Part shown: in pieces, positions 16,993-25,034 of the stretch
Layout of the letters: every line of letters starts with the position of its first letter
How positions within the stretch are numbered: position 1 is the stretch's first letter
NCBI GenBank assembly: GCA_963818885.1
Contig: CAWFTP010000003.1
Span: 372,001-436,000 of the forward strand
DNA length: 64,000 nucleotides
Source: DATFDN01 sp963818885
GTDB taxonomy: Bacteria > Pseudomonadota > Alphaproteobacteria > Acetobacterales > Acetobacteraceae
Direction: 5' to 3'
Position numbers and translations under genes: made by a program
The notes under the pieces: generated by a model
Database searches by the model: none
What the model was told of the DNA's origin: nothing
The model's input: the letters and a program-made list of their open reading frames with translations, nothing else

Positions 16993-18873
16993 ATGGAGTG
17001 GTTGAAGCGAATCCAGGAGGATGCGGACGTGCTCGATGCAGTGCAGTTGCGAGGTCACCATCAGGTTCGAATCGACCGCTCTCGTGATGCCCTGCTGACC
17101 GATTTCGGGCGCGCGACGCTCGCCGACCGCTATCTCCTGCCGGGCGAGGATTTTCAGGACCTGTTCGCCCGCGTCGCCTCCCGCTATGGCGACGACCCGG
17201 CGCACACACAGCGCATCTACGACTACATCAGCCGCATGTGGTTCATGCCGGCGACTCCGGTGCTGTCGAACGGCGGCACCGATCGCGGCCTGCCGATCTC
17301 CTGCTTCCTCAACGAAGCCTCCGACAGCCTTGATGGCATCGTCGCCTTGTGGAACGAGAATGTCTGGCTCGCCTCCAAGGGCGGCGGCATCGGCAGCTAC
17401 TGGGGCAATCTCCGCTCGATCGGCGAGCGGGTGGGCGCGGTCGGCAAGACCTCGGGCGTCATCCCCTTCATCCGGGTGATGGACAGCCTGACGCTCGCGA
17501 TCTCCCAGGGCTCGCTGCGCCGCGGCTCGGCGGCGGTCTACCTGCCGGTCTGGCATCCCGAGATCGAGGAGTTCGTGGAGATGCGCCGCCCCACCGGCGG
17601 CGATCCCAACCGCAAGGCGCTCAACCTCCATCACGGCATCCTGGTGCCCGATGCCTTCATGCGCGCGGTGGAGGCCGACGAGGACTGGCCGCTGACCTCG
17701 CCCAAGGACAATGCGGTGGTGCGCACGATTGGCGCGCGCTCGCTGTGGATCCGCATCCTGACCGCGCGGATCGAGACAGGCGAGCCCTACCTGATCTTCT
17801 CCGACCACGTAAACCGCGCCCGCCCCGAGCACCACAAGCTCGCCGGGCTGACGGTGAAGACATCGAACCTGTGCAGCGAGATCACGCTGCCCACCGGGAT
17901 CGACCACCATGGCCAGCAGCGCACCGCCGTCTGCTGCCTCGCCTCGCTCAACCTCGAGGCGTGGTTCGAGTGGGAGAAGCATCCGACCTTCATCGAGGAC
18001 GTGATGCGCTTCCTCGACAACGTGCTGCAGGATTTCATCGACCGCGCGCCGCCGGGGATGGAGCGGGCGCGCTACGCGGCGATGCGCGAGCGCAGCGTCG
18101 GCCTCGGCGTGATGGGATTCCACTCCTTCCTGCAGTCGCAAATGGTGCCGTTCGAGAGCGTCATCGCCAAGGTGTGGAACAAGCGCATGTTCCGGCATAT
18201 CCGCGAGCAGGCGGACACCGCCTCGCGGGTGCTGGCCGAAGAGCGCGGGCCGTGCCCGGATGCCGAGGAATACGGCGTCATGGAGCGGTTTTCCCACAAG
18301 ATGTCGATCGCGCCGACCGCGTCGATCTCCATCATCGCCGGCAACGCGAGCCCGGGGATCGAGCCGATCGCGGCGAACGTGTTCCTGCAGAAGACGCTGT
18401 CCGGCAGCTTCACCGTGCGCAACCGTCATCTGCAGCAATTGCTCGCCGAGAAGGGCATGGACAATGACGAGGTCTGGTCGCGCATCACGCTAAACAAGGG
18501 AAGCGTTGCCGATCTCGGCTTCCTGACCGAGCAGGAGAAGGCGATGTTCAAGACCGCGTTCGAGCTCGACCAGCGCTGGGTGATCGAGCACGCCGCCGAC
18601 CGCACGCCCTATATCTGCCAGAGCCAGTCGGTGAACGTCTTCCTGCCAGCGAACGTGCACAAGCGCGATCTGCACCAGATCCACATGCTGGCGTGGAAGA
18701 AGGGAATGAAGTCGCTCTATTACTGCCGCAGCCTGTCGATCCAGCGCGCCGACGCGGTGAGCGAGAAGGCGGTCGCGCCGGCGGCGTTCGTCACCACCCC
18801 TGTCGAGGAGGCGACGCTGCCGCTGACCATGCCGGCACGGGCGGACTATGAGGAATGCCTAGCCTGCCAATGA
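16993..18873 (+). CDS. nrdA: Ribonucleoside-diphosphate reductase alpha subunit, lacking ATP-cone
   Basis: Catalytic subunit of class I ribonucleotide reductase, 626 aa from ATG 16993. The active-site cysteines are C104 (GLPISCFLNE), C294 in SNLCSEITLP with N292 and E296, and the pair C314/C315 (VCCLASLNL). The paired tyrosines for radical transfer are in MKSLYYCRS, and the C-terminal redox pair is ECLACQ. The barrel region begins at about residue 45 (RYLLPGEDF), leaving no room for the N-terminal ATP-cone of E. coli NrdA. No nrdB follows; the small-subunit gene must be elsewhere. An NrdR box lies upstream. An in-frame extension to 16900 would read through that box and was rejected. Confidence 0.9.
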   Translation: MEWLKRIQEDADVLDAVQLRGHHQVRIDRSRDALLTDFGRATLADRYLLPGEDFQDLFARVASRYGDDPAHTQRIYDYISRMWFMPATPVLSNGGTDRGLPISCFLNEASDSLDGIVALWNENVWLASKGGGIGSYWGNLRSIGERVGAVGKTSGVIPFIRVMDSLTLAISQGSLRRGSAAVYLPVWHPEIEEFVEMRRPTGGDPNRKALNLHHGILVPDAFMRAVEADEDWPLTSPKDNAVVRTIGARSLWIRILTARIETGEPYLIFSDHVNRARPEHHKLAGLTVKTSNLCSEITLPTGIDHHGQQRTAVCCLASLNLEAWFEWEKHPTFIEDVMRFLDNVLQDFIDRAPPGMERARYAAMRERSVGLGVMGFHSFLQSQMVPFESVIAKVWNKRMFRHIREQADTASRVLAEERGPCPDAEEYGVMERFSHKMSIAPTASISIIAGNASPGIEPIAANVFLQKTLSGSFTVRNRHLQQLLAEKGMDNDEVWSRITLNKGSVADLGFLTEQEKAMFKTAFELDQRWVIEHAADRTPYICQSQSVNVFLPANVHKRDLHQIHMLAWKKGMKSLYYCRSLSIQRADAVSEKAVAPAAFVTTPVEEATLPLTMPARADYEECLACQ

Positions 18874-19066
18874 TCCGGCGCCTGTTTCACACAACAGATA
18901 GCCTTCGCGTGGTCTTCGCAGGCGAGGTTAGTTAATGACGATCAATTTACCGGCAGGACAAATCTCCTTCTATACGTGTGAGGATGGAAGTTATTCCGTT
19001 TGCTAGACGCAGGGGATGTGACGATCATCTAACGGAAGCGGCGGTGATTGCGCTCACACTTCTTGC

Positions 19067-19544
19067 ATGCGATACGGTAAGGCACGCCAAGAGAACATCG
19101 GTCGATCGAAATTGCCGTTGAGTCTCTCCGACTACGAACACCGCTTCCTCGACGCAGCCCGGGTCGCGCGCCTCGCCACCGCCGATGCATCCGGCGCGCC
19201 GCATGTCGTCCCGGTCTGCTTCGCGGTCGATAACGCGACCCTCTACGTCACGGTCGACGAGAAGCCGAAGCGCGCGGACCGGCCGCTGAAGCGTCTGCGC
19301 AACATTGCCGAGAACCCACGCGTCGCCGTCCTGGTGGACCGCTACGACGAGGACTGGCGCCGGCTTGGCTGGGTGATGTTGCGTGGAACGGCGGCAGATT
19401 CTGCGCGACGGGCCGGAGCATGATCGTGCGCAGGCCCTGCTGCGCGCCCGCTATGTCCAGTACCGCACGATGGATTTGGCGCCCCTGCCCGTCATCGCTT
19501 TGTGCATCACGCACGTAACGAGCTGGGGTGATCTCGGGGGCTGA
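19067..19544 (+). CDS. Pyridoxamine 5'-phosphate oxidase-like FMN/F420 protein (TIGR03668-like), frameshifted
   Basis: Split-barrel flavin-binding protein of about 158 aa. The first part has RFLDAARVARLATADASGAP, HVVPVCFAVD and the LRNIAENPRVAVLVDRYDED segment of the TIGR03668 group. The frame breaks near 19393; one base change restores LRDGPEHDRAQALLRARY and PLPVIALCIT, ending TGA at 19542-19544. Start is uncertain: ATG 19067 or a TTG some 12-15 codons later nearer the barrel. Its stop directly abuts the stop of the convergent small gene with no base between. Cofactor choice unknown. Confidence 0.72.
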
Positions 19545-19736
19545 CTACTCGGCCGCGACCAGATGCGGCGTCTCGGCATGAGTGCCGTAGCGCTCGACCC
19601 AAAGCCGCCCGATCGCCGCCGCCTCCTCGGGCGTCAGCCAGGACCACTCCGCCCCGCGCGCACGGATCGCGACCCATTTTGTCTCGCCGTGAACCGCGTG
19701 CTCCTCCACCGAATAGGGGCCGACCGCGTGTGACAT
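19545..19736 (-). CDS. Small hypothetical protein (63 aa)
   Basis: Not recognised. 63 residues from ATG 19736, with the central part VAIRARGAEWSWLTPEEAAA suggesting a small soluble alpha/beta protein. No membrane segment or cysteine. It has a clear sigma70-type promoter about 130 bases upstream, which supports real expression. It is convergent and flush with the TIGR03668-like gene. Confidence 0.6.
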   Translation of the reverse strand: MSHAVGPYSVEEHAVHGETKWVAIRARGAEWSWLTPEEAAAIGRLWVERYGTHAETPHLVAAE

Positions 19737-19866
19737 CTGGTACTCTCCGTCAGGCTCGTGCCCCACCATTCGTCGCCGCAAACGGCGATCCGCCGCCCGC
19801 GTAACAATCATGCTCTCAGCCCCGAGCGAGTCGCCGCAATGACCTGGCTCACCGCCCGAAGAGAAC

Positions 19867-19894
19867 ATAACATGAATACTCACGAATTTGTCAA
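19867..19894 (-). promoter_or_regulatory. Predicted sigma70 promoter with long leader for the 63-aa gene
   Basis: Minus strand TTGACA (19894-19889) and TGTTAT (19872-19867) are spaced by 16 bases. The AT-rich stretch stands out from its surroundings. The leader of about 125 bases to ATG 19736 contains a short hairpin (CGCCG-tttg-CGGCG type, around 19775-19790). The rest of 19895-20152 holds no gene that I can support. Confidence 0.55.
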
Positions 19895-20152
19895 CGCGAT
19901 TTTTGGGTCGGGGCTGCATTTGTAATCTTTGCGGCCAAGCCCCGCCTCGTTTCCGCCATCGTCCCGAGGGCGGGTGCTAGCGGATAGACTCCTCACCGCG
20001 CAAGACGTTCGTGTGCGAGCCGTGCGCATGTCCTCGCCGCAGCGGCACATCCGCCACGCACCGGGCTGGCGCACGATCGTGGTCTCCCGATTGTGAGCCG
20101 CAGGTCTTGGCGTCCGCCCTCATCTCCACGCATCGGCAAGAAGGAGGCGACC

Positions 20153-21043
20153 GTGTGGGAGCAGATCGAGCTGAGCCGCGGGGTCAGGGTCGGCAGGCAT
20201 CCGCCGACTGACGCGGACCTCGCCGCGCTGCGCCGCGACGGCGTGCGGGCCGTGATCGACGTGCGCACCGATACGGAGCCGTATGACGCCTCCCTGCCGC
20301 CGGCCGAAGAGGCGGTGATCGCGCGCGCCTACGGTCTCGAGGCGATCCATGTCCCGATCGACTCAGCCGCCGTGACAAAGGCCGATCTCGACCGCGTCGG
20401 GCAGGCGCTGCGCGACGCGCCCAAGCCGGTGCTGATCCACTGTGCCGTCGGCAAGCGCGCCGGAATGGTCGCGCTCGTGCATACCGCGATCGAGACCGGT
20501 ACCCCGGGCGCGGAGACGCTCGAGATGGCAAGGAACCTTGATCTCGTCTTCGGCAGCCCCGCTCAGCAGCGCCTCTTCGCCGACTATGTCGATGAGCACG
20601 AGCGGCCGCCGGACAGCCTCATCCGCCGGGAGGAGGCGCTGCGCGTCGACGGCCGCCCGGTGCCACTGCTGCCGGAGGCGGTACGCGAGTTCACCCAAGA
20701 GGTCCAGGGGAAGAACCGCCGGCGCGCGACGCCTGCCTGGATGCCGTTGCGCGGCAAGACGCCTGCTGCGCGCCTTCGCGTTCCGGTGCCTGGCGTCGCA
20801 CGACCACTGTCCGGACGGTCGCTTGGCGTGATGGCTGCCGCAGGGGCCGTGCTCCTGCTCCTCGACCGGCGGCTGCGGATACCGCTGCTGATCGCGGCCG
20901 CGATCGTGGGCGGGCGTGCCATCGCAGTACTGCAATCGCGCCCGCCCGCGCCGCCGACGCCACCTCCGCCGGAGGATCCGACACTTGACCTCAGCATCGC
21001 TGAACTCGACGCGCGGATTCGCCGCCTGAAGGCGACGGCGTGA
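20153..21043 (+). CDS. Protein tyrosine phosphatase-like (DUF442/BLH type) protein with C-terminal membrane anchor
   Basis: 296 aa from GTG 20153, chosen because AAGGAGG lies six bases ahead. Residues 1-140 form a dual-specificity-phosphatase-like domain: VIDVRTDTEPYD and the loop HCAVGKRAGMVA, in which the arginine is five positions after the cysteine as in the DUF442/beta-lactamase-hydrolase-like group rather than six as in true PTPs. A basic linker (QGKNRRRATP) leads to two hydrophobic segments (about residues 225-270), a proline-rich stretch and a short C-terminal helix (LDARIRRLKA). This architecture, cytosolic phosphatase plus membrane hairpin, is unusual. Substrate unknown. Confidence 0.75.
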   Translation: MWEQIELSRGVRVGRHPPTDADLAALRRDGVRAVIDVRTDTEPYDASLPPAEEAVIARAYGLEAIHVPIDSAAVTKADLDRVGQALRDAPKPVLIHCAVGKRAGMVALVHTAIETGTPGAETLEMARNLDLVFGSPAQQRLFADYVDEHERPPDSLIRREEALRVDGRPVPLLPEAVREFTQEVQGKNRRRATPAWMPLRGKTPAARLRVPVPGVARPLSGRSLGVMAAAGAVLLLLDRRLRIPLLIAAAIVGGRAIAVLQSRPPAPPTPPPPEDPTLDLSIAELDARIRRLKATA

Positions 21044-21046
21044 CTC

Positions 21047-21071
21047 CCCTCTAGGCCGGGGGGCCTGGGGG
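21047..21071 (+). terminator. GC-rich stem-loop after the phosphatase-like gene
   Basis: The segment around CTAGGCC-gggg-GGCCTGG can form an eight to ten base-pair stem with a four-base loop immediately after the stop at 21043. There is no T-run, so a Rho-assisted or weak intrinsic terminator is the most that can be said. Confidence 0.45.
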
Positions 21072-21112
21072 ATGCTAATTACTGATTGCTAGCACGACGA
21101 GGATTGGGAGAC

Positions 21113-21793
21113 GTGGACAAGAGAGACGGGTGGCGCAGGGAGAACAGGCGGCGCCGAGGATTCGATGACGATGGGCCGCCTCCTGCCGAGGCGGGCTGGG
21201 GTGCGCCGCCGGCTCGGCCGGCCTACCGTTCCGCGCCGCCCATCATGGGCTCCGGACCGGAGACCGAGGCCGTCGTCAAATGGTACAATCCGGACAAGGG
21301 CTTTGGCTTCGTGGAGTTGAGTGACGGGTCGGGCGACGCCTTCATGCACGCAAGCGCGGTTGAGCGTGCGGGATCCGCGTCGCCCGTGCCGGGTACGCAG
21401 CTGCGCGTTCGCGTGGGTCAGGGGCAGAAGGGCCGGCAGGTCACGGAGATCACCCATGTCGGGGAGGTCGGCCCCGCGCCTGCGCAGCCGCCCCGCGCTC
21501 CGCGCGCGGGTGGCTTCGGCGGCGGGTACGGTAGCGGCGGCGGTTATGGCAGTCGCGACCAGGGCTACCAGGCCGTTCCGACGGGCGAGGAGATCACCGG
21601 CACTGTCAAATGGTTCAACGCGGAGAAGGGCTTCGGCTTCATCACGCCGGAGAGCGGCGGCAAGGACGTGTTCGTCCACATCTCAGCCCTCAACCGCAGC
21701 GGGATGTCGGACCTGCGCGAAGGCCAGATCGTGCGCGTGCAGGTTGTGCAGGGACGCAAGGGGCCGGAGGCGGGCTCGGTCTCGGCGGCGTAG
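21113..21793 (+). CDS. Cold-shock protein with two CSD domains
   Basis: Nucleic-acid-binding protein of 226 aa from GTG 21113 (GGATTGGGAG upstream). A basic, disordered N-terminus is followed by two cold-shock domains: residues about 55-118 with RNP1 KGFGFVEL and RNP2 DAFMHAS, and about 158-224 with KGFGFITP and DVFVHIS. A glycine/tyrosine-rich linker (FGGGYGSGGGYGS) separates them. Two-domain CSPs of this type are common in Alphaproteobacteria and act as RNA chaperones. Its stop is 12 bases from the convergent GMC gene. Confidence 0.9.
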   Translation: MDKRDGWRRENRRRRGFDDDGPPPAEAGWGAPPARPAYRSAPPIMGSGPETEAVVKWYNPDKGFGFVELSDGSGDAFMHASAVERAGSASPVPGTQLRVRVGQGQKGRQVTEITHVGEVGPAPAQPPRAPRAGGFGGGYGSGGGYGSRDQGYQAVPTGEEITGTVKWFNAEKGFGFITPESGGKDVFVHISALNRSGMSDLREGQIVRVQVVQGRKGPEAGSVSAA

Positions 21794-21805
21794 GAAAGCT
21801 CGCGG

Positions 21806-23455
21806 TCAGCGGGCCAGCTCCCCGCGTTCCGCCAGCGCCTTGATGTGATCGCCCGCGCGCAGCGCGAGCGCCTGGATCGTCAGCGACGGATTGACCCCGC
21901 CGATCGTCGGAAACAGCGAGCCGTCGCAGACCCACAGATTCGGAACTTCCCAGGACCGGCCATTGGTGTCGACGACGCTCGTCGCCGGATCGTCACCCAT
22001 CCGGCAGCCGCCGTTCAGATGCGCCGTGCTGGGCGAATCCCACAGGTCCGTCGCGCCCGCCGCCTCCATCACCCGATACATCTCGCGCAGCGCGTGCCGG
22101 CGCAGCCGGTTATCGTTCTCGCAGTAGGAGAACGCTACCTTCGCGACCGGTAGGCCGTACCGGTCCTTTTCTTCGGCGAGAGTCACGCGATTCTCCTCGC
22201 GCGGCATGACCTCGCCGCAAATCTTCAGCCCGGCCTGGTGGATATAGTTCGACATCGCCGCCTTCAGCTCGTCGCCCCACAGACCGCGCTCGCCCGCGAC
22301 CGCGCCCGCCCACTCGATCGGTAGCGGCCCCTGGCTCATGTAGACATAGCCGCCGGAGAAATCCTTGCCGGTATCGGCGTAGTTCCAGTGCTCGGTCAGG
22401 GCGAGCGAGGGCGGCCCCTTGTACCAGCGCACCTCCTCCTCCATCAGCCCCCATACCGCGTCGTTCGACTGCACCATGAAATACTTGCCGACGAGGCCGT
22501 TGGAGTTGCCGAGCCCGTCGGGGAAGCGCGGGCAGGCGGAGTTCAACAGCAGCCGAGGCGTCTCCACCGCATAGCCGGCGACGACGACATTGCGCGCCTT
22601 CTGGAAGCGCCACTTTCCCTCGCGATGGTAGTGCACGCCCGTCGCGCGTCCCTGGTCGTTGATCTCGACCCGTCCGACCATCGCGAGGTCGCGTATCTCA
22701 GCGCCGGCGGCGAGCGCGCGCGGAAGCCAGACCACGAGCGCGCTCTGCTTGGCGTTGGTCGCGCAACCGACGCCGCAGAAGCCGCGATAGACGCAGGGCG
22801 GCGACAGGCCACGCGGGGCCGAGACGGTGGCGAGCGGCGTCGGCGCCCATTTTATGCCCAGCTTCTCGCACCCGCGCGCCAGCACGAGGCCGGCGGCGTT
22901 GATCTCGTGCGGGCGGTACGGATAACGCTGACGGCGCGGCCCCCACGGATAGGTGACGGGCCCCGCGATCTTCAGCGCGTCCTCGACCTGATCGTAATAG
23001 CGCCACATCTCGCGCCAATCGACCGGCCAATCGACGCCGTAGCCGAGCTTGCTGCGCGCCTTGAACCATTCGGGACGGAAACGCAGCGACACCATCATGA
23101 AATGGACGGTGCTGCCGCCAACCGCCCTGCCGCTGTTGCGCCGGCCGAGCGCGAACGCCTCTTCGCCCTCGATCACCCGGTCGTCGAGCCAGAAGAGCTT
23201 CATCTGCTCGGTCTCGTCGGAGGCGAACTCCTCGAGCGGGCGGTACCACGGCCCGGCGTCGAAGCCCACCACCGAAAATCCGTGCTCGGCGAGCCGCGCC
23301 GCGAGTGTCCCGCCGCCCGCGCCGGTGCCGACGATCGCAAAATCCACCGCCTCGTCTTCCCGGTACTCCTTCATCGGTACCCAGCCGTCGTGACGCAGCA
23401 CGTCGGGCGCGCGGCCGTCCTTGCCGCGCGGCGTGTCGACGACGAGCTCAGGCAT
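21806..23455 (-). CDS. GMC family dehydrogenase (gluconate 2-dehydrogenase large-subunit type)
   Basis: FAD flavoprotein of 549 aa from ATG 23455. The N-terminal nucleotide-binding motif is VDFAIVGTGAGGGTLAARLA (about residues 37-56). The C-terminal GMC active site shows TAHLNGGCRMGDD with the catalytic histidine and GGVNPSLTIQALALR with the asparagine. Four cysteines in PCVYRGFCGVGCATN are typical of the gluconate/2-ketogluconate dehydrogenase group and may bind an Fe-S cluster. It overlaps the subunit-3 gene by eight bases and is last in a five-gene operon starting at 27932. It probably oxidises a sugar or sugar acid; no cytochrome c subunit is adjacent. Confidence 0.9.
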   Translation of the reverse strand: MPELVVDTPRGKDGRAPDVLRHDGWVPMKEYREDEAVDFAIVGTGAGGGTLAARLAEHGFSVVGFDAGPWYRPLEEFASDETEQMKLFWLDDRVIEGEEAFALGRRNSGRAVGGSTVHFMMVSLRFRPEWFKARSKLGYGVDWPVDWREMWRYYDQVEDALKIAGPVTYPWGPRRQRYPYRPHEINAAGLVLARGCEKLGIKWAPTPLATVSAPRGLSPPCVYRGFCGVGCATNAKQSALVVWLPRALAAGAEIRDLAMVGRVEINDQGRATGVHYHREGKWRFQKARNVVVAGYAVETPRLLLNSACPRFPDGLGNSNGLVGKYFMVQSNDAVWGLMEEEVRWYKGPPSLALTEHWNYADTGKDFSGGYVYMSQGPLPIEWAGAVAGERGLWGDELKAAMSNYIHQAGLKICGEVMPREENRVTLAEEKDRYGLPVAKVAFSYCENDNRLRRHALREMYRVMEAAGATDLWDSPSTAHLNGGCRMGDDPATSVVDTNGRSWEVPNLWVCDGSLFPTIGGVNPSLTIQALALRAGDHIKALAERGELAR

Positions 23456-24050
23456 TCGTCTTGCGCTCCATCGCGTCCCACGGGTCCTGGCGGTCGAAGC
23501 CCATCCGCACGTAGCCACGCGGGGACGCCGGCCCGCCGAATCCCATCTCGTCCCAGCCCTTCGGGTGCGCGTAGTAGATCGCGACCACGTCGTGCAGCAC
23601 GCGCTCCTTGAAGAACGAAGTCGGGGAAATGCCCTCCCACTCCGGCGCCCGCACGTCGCCCTGCTGGATCGCGCGCAGCACGTCGTCCTGCCGTCCGCCC
23701 GGAAGCTCCACGAAAGGCGCGCCGAAGCGCAGCTTGGCTTCCGCGTTCGTAGCGGCAAGCCCGCGCCGCCACATCTCCTGCATCGAAGGGAGACCTTCGC
23801 GCCGGTATCCATCCCCGTCGTTGTCGGCCATCTTGGCGTCGATGAAGTTCGCGATCGGTACTTTCGGCTCGGCAGTCTGCGGCACGATCCGGTCGCACAG
23901 CGCGAGCAGGATCGGCCATTCCTCATAGGTGAAGAAGCGCCGCGACGGCACATGATGCAGCCGCTTGTCCATGACCCGCCGCGTCGCGTCGTTCCAGGAC
24001 GGCGTGTCCCACTTGGCGAGCGTGCTGTAGCCGGGAAACCGCGTGCTCAT
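23448..24050 (-). CDS. Gluconate 2-dehydrogenase subunit 3 family protein
   Basis: Small subunit of a membrane-bound GMC dehydrogenase, 200 aa from ATG 24050, which overlaps the upstream stop by four bases. RRFFTYEEWPILLALCDRIV and FFKERVLHDVVAIYYAHPKG match the family, including GWDEMGFGGPASPRGY near the end. Family members usually carry a Tat signal that takes the flavoprotein to the periplasm; here the N-terminus (MSTRFPGYSTLAKWD) shows no clear signal, so localisation is open. Confidence 0.87.
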   Translation of the reverse strand: MSTRFPGYSTLAKWDTPSWNDATRRVMDKRLHHVPSRRFFTYEEWPILLALCDRIVPQTAEPKVPIANFIDAKMADNDGDGYRREGLPSMQEMWRRGLAATNAEAKLRFGAPFVELPGGRQDDVLRAIQQGDVRAPEWEGISPTSFFKERVLHDVVAIYYAHPKGWDEMGFGGPASPRGYVRMGFDRQDPWDAMERKTNA

Positions 24051-25015
24051 CAGCGCCGCTCCTCCGCGATGTCGAGAGCGGCGAGTCCCGCGAAGGCGAG
24101 CGCCGTGAAGGCGGGCGGCGCCGGGATCGGCGGACCCGCGAGCACGTTCTGGCTCCAGTTGCGCCAGCCGCCCATGTTGCGCGCGACGCCGAAGCAGTGA
24201 AATCCCGCGCCGCCGAAGCCAAGCGCCGCAGTGATCCACAACATCGCCCGGGTCAGGCGCGGCCACCGCGGGGTCGTCCGCCCATCCGCCTCCACGGCGG
24301 TCTTGGCCATAAGTGCCGCGGTCATGGGCGGAATCGTCACCGGCAGGTACATGAACGGGTCCTGGAAGGCACCGCGGAAATGCAGTAGCGCGACCTCCGC
24401 GATCGTGCCGGCGAGCCCCACCGCTGTGATCGCCGACAGCGCCGGACCGGCGCGCAGGCCGAACAGACGTAACGGTCCAAAGCGCGAATGGCGGGCATGT
24501 TCCGCCGCCGTGCCCATGATCCCGGCGAGGATCAGCGAATAGGGCGCTCCCAGCGGGGCGCCGTAGAACAGGTTGTGCCACGAGACGCCGCCCGCGCGCT
24601 TCGTCACGTTGTAGAGATGGAATCCACCGCCGATCGTCCCAACCGTCGCCGCCGTCGCGGCGATCGCGTGGCGGACACGGTGCGGCTCGCCGGTGCGTTC
24701 GCCCATTCCATGCAGGCTGCTCGCCAGCGTCGCCGCCGCCGTGGCGAGCGGCAGGAACATGGCGCGGTTGTGGAACATGCCGCGATAGTGCTCGATCCCG
24801 CTATCGGCGAGCACGGACAGCGACAGCAGGGCGGCGCTTGCGTTCAGCCGCCGCGCAGCGCGCGCGCCCACCTCGGGATCGTTGCGAGACAATCGCGAAA
24901 GCACCGGGTGGCGCCTCGGCACCGCGACATCGCGCGTGGCGATCGCGCCCAACACGCCGGCCGCGATCGCCGCCAGCGCCGCGAGCCCGACGCCTTGTCC
25001 GGTGGTTCCCGCCAT
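24050..25015 (-). CDS. Multi-pass membrane protein with internal duplication, in GMC dehydrogenase operon
   Basis: Family not recognised. 321 aa, about eight hydrophobic segments. The two halves are related: IEHYRGMFHNRAMFLP (about 74-89) corresponds to LLHFRGAFQDPFMYLP (210-225), and GGGFHLYN with a following GAPLGAP (129-158) corresponds to GGAGFHCFG with GPPIPAP (268-300). Each half keeps two histidines in matching places (H76/H212, H133/H273). In this operon, between an enolase-superfamily gene and the dehydrogenase subunits, it could be the membrane anchor and haem- or quinone-interacting electron acceptor in place of a cytochrome. That role is inference; no known cytochrome motif is present. 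Confidence 0.8.
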   Translation of the reverse strand: MAGTTGQGVGLAALAAIAAGVLGAIATRDVAVPRRHPVLSRLSRNDPEVGARAARRLNASAALLSLSVLADSGIEHYRGMFHNRAMFLPLATAAATLASSLHGMGERTGEPHRVRHAIAATAATVGTIGGGFHLYNVTKRAGGVSWHNLFYGAPLGAPYSLILAGIMGTAAEHARHSRFGPLRLFGLRAGPALSAITAVGLAGTIAEVALLHFRGAFQDPFMYLPVTIPPMTAALMAKTAVEADGRTTPRWPRLTRAMLWITAALGFGGAGFHCFGVARNMGGWRNWSQNVLAGPPIPAPPAFTALAFAGLAALDIAEERR

Positions 25016-25034
25016 CTCTTGCGTTCGTCCTTGT

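Noticed and set aside
18984..19121. 45-codon open frame starting MEVIPFARRRG before the TIGR03668-like gene
   Set aside because: Overlaps the likely start of that gene, has no good RBS and matches nothing I know.
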